From positions 372,001 to 436,000 of the forward strand of contig JAQYWK010000002.1 of NCBI GenBank assembly GCA_030145055.1: a stretch of 64,000 bases of DNA. The letters are read 5' to 3'. Origin of the DNA: Desulfovibrio sp. GTDB lineage: Bacteria > Desulfobacterota > Desulfovibrionia > Desulfovibrionales > Desulfovibrionaceae. The stretch's first letter is position 1, and each line of letters begins with the position of its first letter. Under the pieces are notes generated by a model, which saw only the letters and a program-made list of their open reading frames with translations, ran no database searches and was not told where the DNA came from. A program made the position numbers and the translations under genes. Below are positions 28,955-38,789 of the stretch, piece after piece.

Positions 28955-28988
28955 TAACGTATTAAAACCGAATTATAAACAAACTGGC

Positions 28989-30371
28989 TTATTTCTTTAG
29001 CCAACCTTTTAATTCAGCAATCTGTGACTTAACAGATTCAGGTCCGGTTCCACCGGGAGAAACTCTACGTCTTACCGCGGCTTCATAAGAAAGAATCTCG
29101 AAGACATCTTCATCAATTTTATCTGAAAAAGACTTAAGCTCATCAATCGTCATGTCCTCAAGCCCTTTGCCTGCTGTTTCTGCATGAGCAACAGCCGATC
29201 CAGTAATGTGGTGAGCTTCGCGGAACGGAATGCCTTTACCGACTAAATAGTCAGCAAGTTCAGTCGCATTCAAGAATCCTTTTTTCAAAGCACTTTCCAT
29301 GTTCTCGGCATTAAAACCCATAACTTCCATCATATCTGCCATGATGGAAACTGATGCGTAGACAGTTTTATCAGTATCAAAAAATGGCTCTTTATCTTCC
29401 TGCATATCTCTATTGTATGCGAGCGGAAGACCCTTCACAGTTGTGAGCATTGAAATCAAATCACCGAATACTCTGCCCGTTTTACCGCGCATAAGCTCAC
29501 ATACGTCAGGATTCTTTTTCTGAGGCATGATTGATGAGCCTGTAGAGTAGGCATCAGGGAGCTTAATGAAGCCGAAACAAGGGTTCGCCCAAATGATAAG
29601 CTCTTCACAAATTCTACTTAGGTGAGTCATAATCAAGGATCCTGTGAACAATGATTCCATGACGAAATCACGGTCCGAAACAGCATCAAGACTATTGCGG
29701 AAAGTTCCATCCATACCAAGCTTTTCAGCCACAGAAGAAGGGTTCAGAGGATAAGTTGTTCCAGCAAGTGCCGCCGCGCCAAGCGGACTTACATTAACAC
29801 GCTTAATACAATCACAAACGCGCTCGTGATCTCTTTTAAACATCCAAGCATATGCGAGCATGTGATGAGCCAGACTTACAGGCTGAGCCGGCTGTAGGTG
29901 TGTATACCCCGGAAGTAAAACGTCTAGATGACCTTCAGCCTTTGCGGTGAATACGGAAATAAGTTTTTCAAGCACGTCTTTCCATGCTTCGAGACTGCGC
30001 ACGACATATAAACGAAAACCGAGGGCAACCTGATCATTACGGCTACGACCAGTGTGGAGCTTGCCACCAACTGCGCCGACAATTTCAGTAAGCCTGCTTT
30101 CGATATTCATGTGGAGATCTTCCATCTCTTTTTTCCACTCAAATTTGCCAGACTCGATTTCAGCGAGAACAGTATCAAGGCCTTCGACCAACGTCTTAGC
30201 TTCATCAGCAGTGAGAACGCCCTGTTCTGCTAACACCTCAGCATGCGCTTTTGAACCTTCAATATCTTCTCGGTACAGGTTTTTATCATAGCTGACAGAC
30301 TGCGTGTATTCTTCTACTGACGCAGCAGTTTTTTGAGCAAATCTTCCGCCCCATAATTTAATTTCAGCCAT
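28989..30371 (-). CDS. argH: Argininosuccinate lyase
   Basis: 460 residues; ATG at 30371 with GAGG 8 bases upstream, preferred to a TTG two codons earlier. Signatures: [52 protein letters not shown]. It splits argininosuccinate to arginine and fumarate, the last arginine step. The gene lies 163 bp downstream of argG, with a hairpin between. Confidence 0.97.
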   Translation of the reverse strand: MAEIKLWGGRFAQKTAASVEEYTQSVSYDKNLYREDIEGSKAHAEVLAEQGVLTADEAKTLVEGLDTVLAEIESGKFEWKKEMEDLHMNIESRLTEIVGAVGGKLHTGRSRNDQVALGFRLYVVRSLEAWKDVLEKLISVFTAKAEGHLDVLLPGYTHLQPAQPVSLAHHMLAYAWMFKRDHERVCDCIKRVNVSPLGAAALAGTTYPLNPSSVAEKLGMDGTFRNSLDAVSDRDFVMESLFTGSLIMTHLSRICEELIIWANPCFGFIKLPDAYSTGSSIMPQKKNPDVCELMRGKTGRVFGDLISMLTTVKGLPLAYNRDMQEDKEPFFDTDKTVYASVSIMADMMEVMGFNAENMESALKKGFLNATELADYLVGKGIPFREAHHITGSAVAHAETAGKGLEDMTIDELKSFSDKIDEDVFEILSYEAAVRRRVSPGGTGPESVKSQIAELKGWLKK

Positions 30372-30493
30372 GTTCAATACCTCGTAATGTCTATGTTTCT
30401 TTTAACTTTAAATAACACCAAAACAAAAAACCCACCTTAAATCAAAGTCTCAGTCCGTAGGATTGAAAATGATCAATATGGGCAGGATCAAAA

Positions 30494-30523
30494 GGCTCAG
30501 ACAGGTTATTACCCACCTGAGCC
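30494..30523 (-). terminator. Hairpin with T-run after argG
   Basis: GGCTCAG/CTGAGCC 7-bp outer arms with an inner GGT/ACC pair, then CTTTT on the minus strand. It lies 11 bp after the argG stop, so argG-argH read-through may be reduced. argH has its own ribosome site but I see no clear promoter. Confidence 0.5.
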
Positions 30524-30534
30524 ATATAATTTAA

Positions 30535-31770
30535 CTATTTATCGCAGCTGTCGCCATCTGAAAGCCAATTGGATCCAGACTCAGCAGTTTTACCTTTCAG
30601 TCTAAGACCAATGAGCTTAATGAACCCTTCTGCATCTTTCTGATCGTAAACGTCATCTTCTTCAAAAGTAGCAAGATCAGCACGATAGAGAGAGTAAGGA
30701 GACTTACGCCCTTCGGGAATAACATTACCTTTGTAGAGTTTAACTCTAACTGTTCCAGTAATTTTCTCCTGAGTTTTATCAATCATAGCCTGAAGAGCTA
30801 TGCGCTCTGGAGCATACCAGTATCCGTTGTATACCATTTCAGCATATTTAGGAATGAGGCTGTCTCTGAGATGCATAACTTCACGGTCCATGCAAAGACC
30901 TTCAAGGTCGCGATGTGCAACGTGAATGATTGTTCCGCCGGGAGTTTCGTATACTCCGCGAGATTTCATTCCGACAAATCTGTTCTCAACCATATCAACT
31001 CTACCAATACCGTGCCTTCCACCGAGTACATTAAGTTTTTCAATTAATGCTGCGGGAGAATGGCTAACACCGTTGATTGCAACAGGATCTCCGCGCTCGA
31101 AATCAATGGTGATAACTTCAGGCTCATTAGGAGCTTTTTCAATAGGAGTGCAGTACCTGTATGATTCAGGAGAAGGAGCATTCCACGGATCTTCAAGCTC
31201 GGAACCTTCAAAACTTACGTGAAGCAGGTTAGCGTCCATTGACCATGGTTTACGGCGCGTAACCGGGATATCAATACCATTATCTTTAGCAAAAGCCATA
31301 AGGTCAGTACGGGACTTAAGATCCCATTCACGCCAAGGGGCAATGTTTTTAAGTCTAGGATTCATTCCCATTGCGCCAAGCTCAAAACGGACCTGATCAT
31401 TACCTTTACCTGTTGCACCATGTGCAACAGCCTGAGCGCCTTCACTCTCGGCAATTTCGACCATTCTTTTAGCAATCAAAGGACGCGCAATGGCAGTTCC
31501 AAGGAGGTAACGACCTTCGTAAATTGCGCCTGCACGAAAACATGGAAAAATAAAATCGCGCGCAAATTCTTCGCGTAAATCTTCAACGAATGCCTTACTA
31601 GCACCAGTTGCAAGAGCTTTTTCTTCAATACCATCAAGTTCTTCACCCTGACCGAGGTCAGCGGTAAGAGTAATAACTTCGCAGTCATACTCCTGCTTGA
31701 TCCATTTCAATATAACGGAGGTATCAAGACCCCCTGAATATGCCAATACTACTTTGTCTACTTTACTCAT
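30535..31770 (-). CDS. argG: Argininosuccinate synthase
   Basis: 411 residues. N-terminal ATP pyrophosphatase loop [13 protein letters not shown], then [10 protein letters not shown] (substrate loop) and [12 protein letters not shown]. It condenses citrulline with aspartate using ATP. The start is 18 bp after argF, in one transcript with it. The C-terminus is about 10 residues longer than the usual enzyme and ends with [10 protein letters not shown]. Confidence 0.97.
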   Translation of the reverse strand: MSKVDKVVLAYSGGLDTSVILKWIKQEYDCEVITLTADLGQGEELDGIEEKALATGASKAFVEDLREEFARDFIFPCFRAGAIYEGRYLLGTAIARPLIAKRMVEIAESEGAQAVAHGATGKGNDQVRFELGAMGMNPRLKNIAPWREWDLKSRTDLMAFAKDNGIDIPVTRRKPWSMDANLLHVSFEGSELEDPWNAPSPESYRYCTPIEKAPNEPEVITIDFERGDPVAINGVSHSPAALIEKLNVLGGRHGIGRVDMVENRFVGMKSRGVYETPGGTIIHVAHRDLEGLCMDREVMHLRDSLIPKYAEMVYNGYWYAPERIALQAMIDKTQEKITGTVRVKLYKGNVIPEGRKSPYSLYRADLATFEEDDVYDQKDAEGFIKLIGLRLKGKTAESGSNWLSDGDSCDK

Positions 31771-31788
31771 TATTATTTCCTTCGAATA

Positions 31789-32766
31789 TTATTCTACTGC
31801 ATGAACATTTGGAATAACAGTAACCGGCCCCATAAGCTTTTCAACAGCATCAAGGTCTACTTCTATACCGTTAACAGCCCATTCAAGAATAGCTTTCTGC
31901 ATATGCAGTCTGTTTTCAGCCTGATCAAATATAATAGATCTTGGCCCGTCAAGTACATCAGCCGTAACTTCCTCACCTCTATGAGCAGGCAAGCAGTGCA
32001 TAACTTTACAATCAGGATGAGCATGAGCAAGAAGCTCCTCGTTAACCTGGTATGGAGCAAAAGCTTTTTCGCGCTCAGTCTGCTCTTCTTCCTGCCCCAT
32101 TGAGGCAAATACATCAGTATTAACGTAACGAGCACCTTTGACCGCTTCAATTGGATCATAGCTCATGTTGATCTTAGCGCCCATAGCAAGTGCACGTCCG
32201 ATAACATCAGAATCAGGCTCATACCCTTCTGGGAAAGACAATGTAAGATAAATTGGGAAGTATATAGCAGCATTAATCCATGAATGCGCCATATTATTAC
32301 CATCGCCAATCCATGTAACATGAAGATTTTCAAGATCAGGGGTTCTTTCGTAAATAGTCAACATATCGCTCAAAACCTGACATGGATGATACCTGTCGGT
32401 GAGAGCGTTAATTACAGGAACAGAGGAATTTTCTGCAAGTACGCGCAATTTCTGCTGTCCGAAAGTCCTTACAACTAACGCATCAGCATAGCGGGATAAA
32501 ACCTTAGCAGTATCTTCAAGAGGTTCACTTCTTCCGAGCTGAGATTCAGCAGGTGTCATGAAAATGGAATGACCACCAAGCTGCTCAATAGCAACGTCAA
32601 AAGAGACTCTCGTTCTTGTTGAAGCTTTTTCAAAAACCATAACAACAGTCTTACCTTCAAGAACATTATTTCTGATTTTATTGTCTTTTAGCTCTTTTGC
32701 CCTAAGCAAGAGCTGACCAAGTTCTGAACGCGGAACATCATTAATTTTAAGCAGATGCCTGATCAT
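31789..32766 (-). CDS. argF: Ornithine carbamoyltransferase
   Basis: 325 residues. Carbamoyl-phosphate site KASTRTRVSF, ornithine-binding region and catalytic loops HPCQVLSDMLT and MHCLPAHRGEEV. It makes citrulline. First gene of the argF-argG-argH group. The 196-bp upstream gap to ybeY is AT-rich; I see no sure ARG box. Confidence 0.97.
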   Translation of the reverse strand: MIRHLLKINDVPRSELGQLLLRAKELKDNKIRNNVLEGKTVVMVFEKASTRTRVSFDVAIEQLGGHSIFMTPAESQLGRSEPLEDTAKVLSRYADALVVRTFGQQKLRVLAENSSVPVINALTDRYHPCQVLSDMLTIYERTPDLENLHVTWIGDGNNMAHSWINAAIYFPIYLTLSFPEGYEPDSDVIGRALAMGAKINMSYDPIEAVKGARYVNTDVFASMGQEEEQTEREKAFAPYQVNEELLAHAHPDCKVMHCLPAHRGEEVTADVLDGPRSIIFDQAENRLHMQKAILEWAVNGIEVDLDAVEKLMGPVTVIPNVHAVE

Positions 32767-32962
32767 TATTAAACTCCAAAATAGTATGTTTAGAAGCTCT
32801 TAAAACAAGAACGTGAAATCATTGCTTATAAGCCCTGCTATTGTAAACTAAAATTTATGGTGAAATTTAAGTGAATAGCATTAAAAATATCTAAAAAAAC
32901 ACAAAAACAGCATTACCAGAATATAAATCCAGTAACATGTCTGAAACGGGCTGGCATAAATC

Positions 32963-33418
32963 CTAGTGCCAACCCACTATTCGATGTCGGAAAAGTGGAG
33001 AAACGGACTCAACTGCCGTGTCCGTAAGTGAATACATTTCCTGACCGTGATCATACCCAGCCAAATGAAGTAGCGCATGAGCAAGGAGCCTGACAAGATG
33101 TTCTTCAGGAGCCTGACCATAAAGCACTGTTTCGCGGGCCAAAGTATCAACCGACAATACGATTTCGCCTAAATACTTATTTTCAGCGATATCGGGTGTT
33201 TCTGAAAACGGAAAACTCAAAACATTGGTAGGCCCAACGCACCCTAAAAATTCCTGATTAACTTCTGCAATTGCTGAGTCATCAGTTATTTTAAGGTCAT
33301 AATCGAAGCCCTCAATCTTAAGCACCTTTAGCAACTGCTCTGACATATGGAGCATCTCTCTCTTGCTTAAAGGGAAATTCGGGTCAGGGTTGCATTCATA
33401 AGTTAATGAAAGGCTCAT
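32963..33418 (-). CDS. ybeY: Endoribonuclease YbeY
   Basis: 151 residues. The zinc signature is HALLHLAGYDHGQE, matching the H-x3-H-x5-H pattern. YbeY is an RNase for 16S rRNA 3' maturation and rRNA quality control. Overlaps the phoH stop by 4 bp, the common phoH-ybeY arrangement. A 9-bp stem around its stop codon (32950-32977) has no following T-run. Confidence 0.93.
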   Translation of the reverse strand: MSLSLTYECNPDPNFPLSKREMLHMSEQLLKVLKIEGFDYDLKITDDSAIAEVNQEFLGCVGPTNVLSFPFSETPDIAENKYLGEIVLSVDTLARETVLYGQAPEEHLVRLLAHALLHLAGYDHGQEMYSLTDTAVESVSPLFRHRIVGWH

Positions 33419-34398
33419 TTATGACAACCTTGGCATTCATATGCATCGTAAGCCTTAACAATTCTTGCAACCAGCGGATGCCTGACAACGTCAGTATCCT
33501 CAAATTTTATGAAATTTATTCCTTCAACATCATGGAGAACATTGCGGGCAACGACTAGGCCAGATGATACATGGCCGGGAAGATCTATTTGCGTTACATC
33601 GCCAGCAATTACAGCCTTGGAACCAGGTCCTAGACGCGTAATAAACATTTTCATTTGCTCAGGAGTAGTGTTCTGCGCTTCATCAAGAATAACAAATGCA
33701 TTGCTAAGAGTTCTGCCACGCATAAATGCTAAGGGCGCAATTTCAATAATATTCTCTTCGATCATATCCTGAACTTTTGGAACGTCGAGCATATCATAAA
33801 GAGCATCGTAAAGAGGGCGCATGTAAGGATCGACTTTATCAACCATATCACCGGGCAGAAATCCGAGTTTCTCGCCAGCCTCAACAGCAGGCCTGGTTAG
33901 AATTATCTTCTTAACCTCTTTACGAGTTAAGGCATACACAGCCATCGCAACAGCCAGATAAGTTTTACCTGTGCCAGCTGGGCCGATGGAAAAAACCATA
34001 TCATTTTCTCGTATTGCGGAAAAATAGGCTCTTTGAGTAAGTGTGCGCGGAGCAATTGATTTCTTACGCGAAACGGAAAAGAGTTCGTCTCTGAAAATTT
34101 TTACAAGGTCCGCGGCTGGATTTTGACAAAGAATTTTATACGCCGCTTCAACATCTTGAGGGAAAACATTTTTGCCAGCTTTAAGGACCGCATAGAGCTG
34201 AGTGAAAGTTTTGGCAACCGGATCAATCAATTCATGGCTGTCGGCTGTCAGTTGCAACGAGTTTCCCCGGCTATCAATCTGAACTTCTGAAAGCTTGGAA
34301 ATAGCAACGAGGTTTGAACTTTGAGCACCAAAAAGCGTACTCGCCAACATTACATCGTCGAATTCCAACTTCACCCGTATCTTCTCATTTTCCGTCAT
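33415..34398 (-). CDS. phoH: PhoH-family ATPase
   Basis: 327 residues. Walker A GPAGTGKTYLAVAMAV (about 144), Walker B AFVILDEAQNTTPEQMKMF, and the PhoH landmark LTRPAVEAGEKLGFLPGDM. Predicted RNA-linked ATPase that acts with YbeY. ATG at 34398. Confidence 0.95.
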   Translation of the reverse strand: MTENEKIRVKLEFDDVMLASTLFGAQSSNLVAISKLSEVQIDSRGNSLQLTADSHELIDPVAKTFTQLYAVLKAGKNVFPQDVEAAYKILCQNPAADLVKIFRDELFSVSRKKSIAPRTLTQRAYFSAIRENDMVFSIGPAGTGKTYLAVAMAVYALTRKEVKKIILTRPAVEAGEKLGFLPGDMVDKVDPYMRPLYDALYDMLDVPKVQDMIEENIIEIAPLAFMRGRTLSNAFVILDEAQNTTPEQMKMFITRLGPGSKAVIAGDVTQIDLPGHVSSGLVVARNVLHDVEGINFIKFEDTDVVRHPLVARIVKAYDAYECQGCHK

Positions 34399-34487
34399 TA
34401 AATATTGCTCTTCTTGAATTTGTCAGAAAAAACGGCAGGTTTTAATATTATGCAACAAACTGCTCTAATATCATCCTCTTAAAATTA

Positions 34488-34856
34488 TCAATTAGAAAGA
34501 AGTTCATCAATGGCTGCAATAATTTCTTTTGAATTAAAAGGCTTAGTAAAAGTATATTTCACACCAAACATTTTAACCCAATCGAGGGAATCATAATTTG
34601 CGGAAGAACTTCCCCCTGAAACGGCAATAATCTTAACATCCGGGTTTTCTTTCATCAATTCCCGGACAGTTTGCACACCCTCTTTCTCAGGCATAAAAAT
34701 ATCAGTTATAACAAGGTCAATTTCGCCTTTATCATAATTATTAATAGCCCTTACGCCATCTTCAGCTTCTGAAATGACGTGCCCTTCCTTCTCGAGCATA
34801 GCTCTAAGGATTTGACGAGATATAGGATCATCATCAACGACGAGAATCCGCGACAT
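34488..34856 (-). CDS. Stand-alone CheY-like receiver protein
   Basis: 122 residues: only a receiver domain. Acidic pair VVDDDPIS, phospho-accepting Asp in LVITDIFMPEKEG (about 53), Thr/Ser in AVSGGSS, Lys in FTKPFNSKE. There is no output domain, and no histidine kinase is next to it. It probably passes phosphate to or from an unlinked partner. Confidence 0.9.
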   Translation of the reverse strand: MSRILVVDDDPISRQILRAMLEKEGHVISEAEDGVRAINNYDKGEIDLVITDIFMPEKEGVQTVRELMKENPDVKIIAVSGGSSSANYDSLDWVKMFGVKYTFTKPFNSKEIIAAIDELLSN

Positions 34857-34927
34857 AAACAGTCTCCTTAACTCAAACGAACTTAATATTTACACTTAAA
34901 ACAGAACTATTTATACTATAGAACAGC

Positions 34928-36094
34928 TTAATGTCTTCGCTTACCACTTCCTTCAAAAATTTCAAATTCAAGCAATCTACATTCAATTTTAGCATTATAA
35001 AAAAGCAATCTGCGCGATGTTTTAAGGCCAATAAGCTTAGCAAGACTTGAATTCCCAGTAAACACATACCCTTTGTAACCCTGACATTTGTTTTTTAAGA
35101 AATCACCAATGCCGGCGTAGACTTTTTCAAGCAGGGTTGTTGCACCCATTCTTTCGCCATATTCTGGATTAAAAAAGATAACGCCCTTTCCCTTTGGAAT
35201 CTCAGTTTCACGAAAATCACAGACTTCAAATTCGATAAGATGCTCAACCCCGGCTGCACGAGCATTTTTACGAGAAGCCTCTATTGCTACCGGATCAATA
35301 TCAGTAGAGATAATTCTGCACTCAAGCGAAGTCTTTTCGCGGTCCTCAGCTTCAATACAAAGATTATCCCAGTATGGTTCATTATATCCGGGCAGGTTCA
35401 TAAACGCGAACTTCTCACGAATAAGTCCAGGAGCCCCCTCAAGCGCAATAAGCGCAGCTTCAATAGCTAGAGTTCCACTACCGCACATGGGAGAAATAAA
35501 GTTTACTCGACCGTTCCACCCTGAAGCTTTAATCAAAGTAGCTGCAAGTGTTTCCTGCAATGGCGCCTTGTGAGGAAGTTTTCTATATCCCCTTTTAGAA
35601 AGAGGCACGCCGGATGTATCTAAATAGATAGTACAATCGTCATCTCTCCAGTGAAGAAAAACTATAATCCCTGTCATATCAGGTCCGGATGTAGGACGTC
35701 TGCCCAGTTTTTCACGGACTTTATCTACGATAGCGTCTTTAACCCTGACATTGGCAAAGCGGGTATCATTAATAGTCTCAGTGATAACAGAGGATGTAAT
35801 GGTAAGGTAGTCGTCAGGAGCTACAATAGTTTCCCATTCCATTTCTCTGACTACATCATACATCTGATCTGGAGTGGCTGCCTTAAATTTCTTAAGCTGG
35901 TATAATACTCTGTGACCGCTACGTGTCCATAGGTTGAGTCTCATGCATTCATTCAGCGAAGCTGTAGTTTCAACCCCGGCAAAGAATTCATTCCTTACCT
36001 TAAAACCCATATTGGCAATTTCATCGGCAAGATAAGGGGAAAAACCTTTGGGACAAGTGACCAGAACCACACTTTTACGTTCAAAATCGAGCAT
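34928..36094 (-). CDS. THUMP-domain RlmL-type 23S rRNA methyltransferase
   Basis: 388 residues. N-terminal THUMP domain (about 50-165), then a class I SAM fold with SPMCGSGTLAIEAALIA, STDIDPVAIEASRKNARAAG and motif IV read as FFNPEYGERMG. In RlmL and relatives that site is usually NPPYG; here the second proline is Glu. N2-guanine methylation of rRNA is likely. It lies upstream of the receiver gene on the same strand. Confidence 0.85.
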   Translation of the reverse strand: MLDFERKSVVLVTCPKGFSPYLADEIANMGFKVRNEFFAGVETTASLNECMRLNLWTRSGHRVLYQLKKFKAATPDQMYDVVREMEWETIVAPDDYLTITSSVITETINDTRFANVRVKDAIVDKVREKLGRRPTSGPDMTGIIVFLHWRDDDCTIYLDTSGVPLSKRGYRKLPHKAPLQETLAATLIKASGWNGRVNFISPMCGSGTLAIEAALIALEGAPGLIREKFAFMNLPGYNEPYWDNLCIEAEDREKTSLECRIISTDIDPVAIEASRKNARAAGVEHLIEFEVCDFRETEIPKGKGVIFFNPEYGERMGATTLLEKVYAGIGDFLKNKCQGYKGYVFTGNSSLAKLIGLKTSRRLLFYNAKIECRLLEFEIFEGSGKRRH

Positions 36095-36224
36095 TATTTC
36101 CTCATTTCGAGATATTAATCTGTATTGTTAATCAAGTTATTTGGTATCGATATACAGAAACACGAAAATCCACAAATCATTTTATCTAAAAAAACAATAT
36201 AAATTGCCAGCCAACACATCTTCA

Positions 36225-36458
36225 CTACTGAATAATTCTACGCTCAGGTACCATCCTACCGACAACAACATATATCTTCGCCGCCATCTCATTGAGACGA
36301 TCTGAATAAACAGTGTTAGTTACGAGAACTGCGGCTTGCTCAGCATGGGCAGCAACAACCAACAATTTTTCCGCACCCTCTTCCATAGAAATATGTCCAG
36401 CCTTCATATCATTAGATATGGCTGCTATTTGGTCTGCGTATTGTTTTAGGTAATTCAT
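36225..36458 (-). CDS. Small unknown protein
   Basis: 77 residues, ATG at 36458. Predominantly helical with a lysine- and glutamate-rich middle, and no cysteine, signal or membrane segment. Amphipathic pattern (QIAAISNDMKAGHISM, then EQAAVLVTNTVYSDR). I do not recognise it; 130 bp separate it from the upstream methyltransferase and nothing is seen there. Confidence 0.5.
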   Translation of the reverse strand: MNYLKQYADQIAAISNDMKAGHISMEEGAEKLLVVAAHAEQAAVLVTNTVYSDRLNEMAAKIYVVVGRMVPERRIIQ

Positions 36459-36490
36459 GGTTATCTTTCACAGCAATAGTTATTTAAAAG

Positions 36491-36520
36491 TTGCCTCTTC
36501 ATCATAATAATCACTATAGT
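36491..36520 (+). promoter_or_regulatory. Candidate sigma-70 promoter
   Basis: TTGCCT, 18-base spacer, TATAGT, about 55 bases before the ATG at 36575. A GAGGGTGAC ribosome site is just ahead of the start. Confidence 0.4.
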
Positions 36521-36574
36521 TAAACACAGCTATCATACACTAAATAAGCAACCAATCAAACAGACGAGGGTGAC

Positions 36575-36952
36575 ATGAGAATTGCTTTAGCAGTAGCACT
36601 TGTAATGTGCTTGTGTTCGGCAGCGATTGCCGACAACAAAAAAGAAATTACCGTTGAACTTCAAGTACCGGACACTACGTGGACTCTCCAAATAAAGGAA
36701 GTATGCGAAGTAGGGAATGAATTATGGGTTGTTTCCAATCTTTCACAAGCTTCAAACATGATGGGCGCGCAGATCATATCCACCATAACGGACTCCATTG
36801 AACTTGGTGCCCCAGATCTACCCATTAAACATTTTGTGATCGGAAAAACATGGAACTGGGATAATAGAGGGGACTATGTCTTCATTAAAAGCATAAAGGA
36901 CATTGAACAAGAACTTGATGCCGGACACACTATCTATAAACCAGGCAAATAA
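36575..36952 (+). CDS. Small exported protein of unknown function
   Basis: 125 residues with an N-terminal signal peptide (RIALAVALVMCLCSAAIA). The mature part has alternating strands, a WTLQIKEVCEVGNELWVVSN core and one cysteine. No family recognised. A terminator follows 20 bp after its stop. Confidence 0.65.
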   Translation: MRIALAVALVMCLCSAAIADNKKEITVELQVPDTTWTLQIKEVCEVGNELWVVSNLSQASNMMGAQIISTITDSIELGAPDLPIKHFVIGKTWNWDNRGDYVFIKSIKDIEQELDAGHTIYKPGK

Positions 36953-36970
36953 GGGGCAAAACCCACAAAA

Positions 36971-37020
36971 AAAAGCTCCCAAGACCGATGTACTAGACAT
37001 CTATCTAAGGAGCTGTTTTT
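36971..37020 (+). terminator. Intrinsic terminator
   Basis: AGCTCC (36974-36979) pairs with GGAGCT (37009-37014), with an inner hairpin GATGT/ACATC, followed by GTTTTT. Ends the gene at 36575-36952. Confidence 0.65.
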
Positions 37021-37028
37021 ATTAAGGT

Positions 37029-37112
37029 TGGTGCGAAAGGAGAGACTCGAACTCTCACGGATTAACCGCTGGATCCTAAATCCAGTGCGTCTACCAATTC
37101 CGCCACTCTCGC
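37029..37112 (-). tRNA. tRNA-Leu (anticodon UAG)
   Basis: Acceptor GCGAGAG pairs with CTTTCGC (one G-U), discriminator A and encoded CCA. The anticodon arm is CTGGA-TTTAGGA-TCCAG, so the anticodon is TAG reading CUA/G codons. A type II extra arm (CGGTTAATCCG) is present. Confidence 0.95.
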
Positions 37113-37123
37113 AACCTTATGTG

Positions 37124-37189
37124 TTCTGTTATTAGTCGGTGACCTCAGAGTGACTCGTGAAAGTCGCTGCCGGAGTCGCCGTAACAGAA
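37124..37189. other. 66-bp imperfect palindrome next to tRNA-Leu
   Basis: Outer arms TTCTGTTA/TAACAGAA (8 bp), then CGGTGAC/GTCGCCG (7 bp with one G-T pair) after a 5-base bulge, then GTGACT/AGTCGC (6 bp with G-T), with loops 6x7 and a hexaloop. It lies between the thiDN stop (37264) and tRNA-Leu, on the same strand as both. It can fold as RNA on either strand. There is no U-run, so it is not a typical terminator. Confidence 0.5.
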
Positions 37190-37263
37190 AATGTTTCTAT
37201 AGGGACCTCTGAATATTGTCAATCAATATTACAACTTATTTTAAAAACAATTCATTTTTCTTT

Positions 37264-38628
37264 TTATTGACCTTTAATAGCGGTAAGCAAAAGGGCTATT
37301 TTTGACTCTAAATCTTCAAAATCTTTAGCCAAAAGACGGACGATAGGTTCCTTACCAATTTCGCCAGGATCGCAGACCACATCAACGTTCGTGGCTTCAT
37401 CGTGATGAGAAAGAGCTTCATTTATTCCCCATTCAAGAGAGCCACTCTCGCTAGATATGTGCTGTTTAGGCTCATCAGCAAGGTCAAACCATGCTTCGGT
37501 GAACTTACACTCTTTAACAGCCTCTAAAATACTTTCGTTATACCTAAGATTAGCTGTGCAGAAAATATCCTGATTAAATTTACGAACCGAAAGCACCACC
37601 GCGGACATATGTGCGGAAGCTCCAAAGTCAGGATGACCGCAAATTATGATCTCACCTTTGCGAGTGCACGATATGCGTCCAGTGTAAGCCGCCACATCGC
37701 TCATCTCAGACGCAAACGGCAGGGCCGCGGCTATATTGAGTCCAATCTCAGGTATAAGTTTACTCAGCCTATCCATACGCGATAGTCGGACTCCACACTC
37801 ATGCATACCAGACATCAGCTCTTCCTTCATACCGGTAATCAGCATAGGAGCCAGATGATTAGGAGGCCCTCCGCCCTCACCCACTTCAAATCCAGCTCTA
37901 AGCCCAAGGTTCAAATATTTCTGCGCGGCTAATATAGACGTAACAAGATTCTGTCCTTTCGCCATGCCAGAAGCAATCGCGGCAGATAGAGTACAGCCCG
38001 TGCCATGCGTATTTCTAGTCTTAACGCGCTGCTGCATAAAAGGGATAGGCTGCTCACCCTTAATTCCAAGCCAATCCGTAGAGGCTACAGAATCAAAGTG
38101 CCCGCCTTTAATGAGCACAGCCTTTGGTCCCATTTCCAGAAGAATCTCGATAGCCTTAAAGATGTCCTCGCGGGTTTTAATCTCCATATCTGCGAAAAGC
38201 TCTGCTTCCGGCACATTAGGAGTAACTAGATCTGCCAAGGGAAATAGCTCTTTCATTGCCTGAACGGCATCTTCTTGCAGAAGTCTTGCGCCACTGGAAG
38301 CCACACAAACAGGATCAACAATCAGTGGAACAGATTTATTTGCCATGGATGAGGCAACTGCTCTGATTATAGGAGCAGAAAACAACATTCCCGTCTTTGC
38401 GGCCTTAACGTCGATATCTGCACAAACGGTTTCTATCTGTAACGCCACAAATTCGGGCGAAACAGCCTCGATACCCGCGACGGTAACGGTATTCTGCGCA
38501 GTAAGGGCAGTTATGGCACTTGCTCCGTAACAACCTAAAATCGTTATGGTCTTAAGGTCGGCTTGAATTCCGGCACCACCGCCGGAATCCGACCCCGCTA
38601 TGGTCAAAACACATGGGAGTGATTTCAT
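37264..38628 (-). CDS. thiDN: HMP/HMP-phosphate kinase fused to a ThiN-type thiamine-phosphate synthase
   Basis: 454 residues. Residues 1-260 are ThiD (TIAGSDSGGGAGIQADLKT, DPVCVASSGARLL, RNTHGTGCTLSAAIASG). Residues about 285-454 are ThiN (RMDRLSKLIPEIGLNIAAAL, ICGHPDFGASAHMSAVV, AWFDLADEPKQ), the replacement for ThiE found in archaea and some bacteria. It phosphorylates HMP twice and joins it to the thiazole phosphate. Start ATG behind AAGGAGG; the ribosome site sits in a weak TGCCT/AGGCA hairpin. I see no TPP riboswitch upstream. Confidence 0.92.
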   Translation of the reverse strand: MKSLPCVLTIAGSDSGGGAGIQADLKTITILGCYGASAITALTAQNTVTVAGIEAVSPEFVALQIETVCADIDVKAAKTGMLFSAPIIRAVASSMANKSVPLIVDPVCVASSGARLLQEDAVQAMKELFPLADLVTPNVPEAELFADMEIKTREDIFKAIEILLEMGPKAVLIKGGHFDSVASTDWLGIKGEQPIPFMQQRVKTRNTHGTGCTLSAAIASGMAKGQNLVTSILAAQKYLNLGLRAGFEVGEGGGPPNHLAPMLITGMKEELMSGMHECGVRLSRMDRLSKLIPEIGLNIAAALPFASEMSDVAAYTGRISCTRKGEIIICGHPDFGASAHMSAVVLSVRKFNQDIFCTANLRYNESILEAVKECKFTEAWFDLADEPKQHISSESGSLEWGINEALSHHDEATNVDVVCDPGEIGKEPIVRLLAKDFEDLESKIALLLTAIKGQ

Positions 38629-38789
38629 TTTGCCTCCTTAGGCAGGCTATATATATCTTTTCTAATAATCCGTTTTGAAATACTTGAATATACAATCTGC
38701 TTTTAACCGCGCCCCTCGTCTTGGTCAACATATCTTGAACGGTATTCATGGACCTTGCCAGCACCCCCGCTCATCTATATGAGTAGCGA

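Noticed and set aside
32950-32977. 9-bp stem around the ybeY stop codon as a terminator.
   Set aside because: No T-run follows on the minus strand.
38629-38789. Possible TPP riboswitch upstream of thiDN.
   Set aside because: No CTGAGA or ACCTGATC-like consensus boxes on the minus strand, and the gap is only 161 bp.
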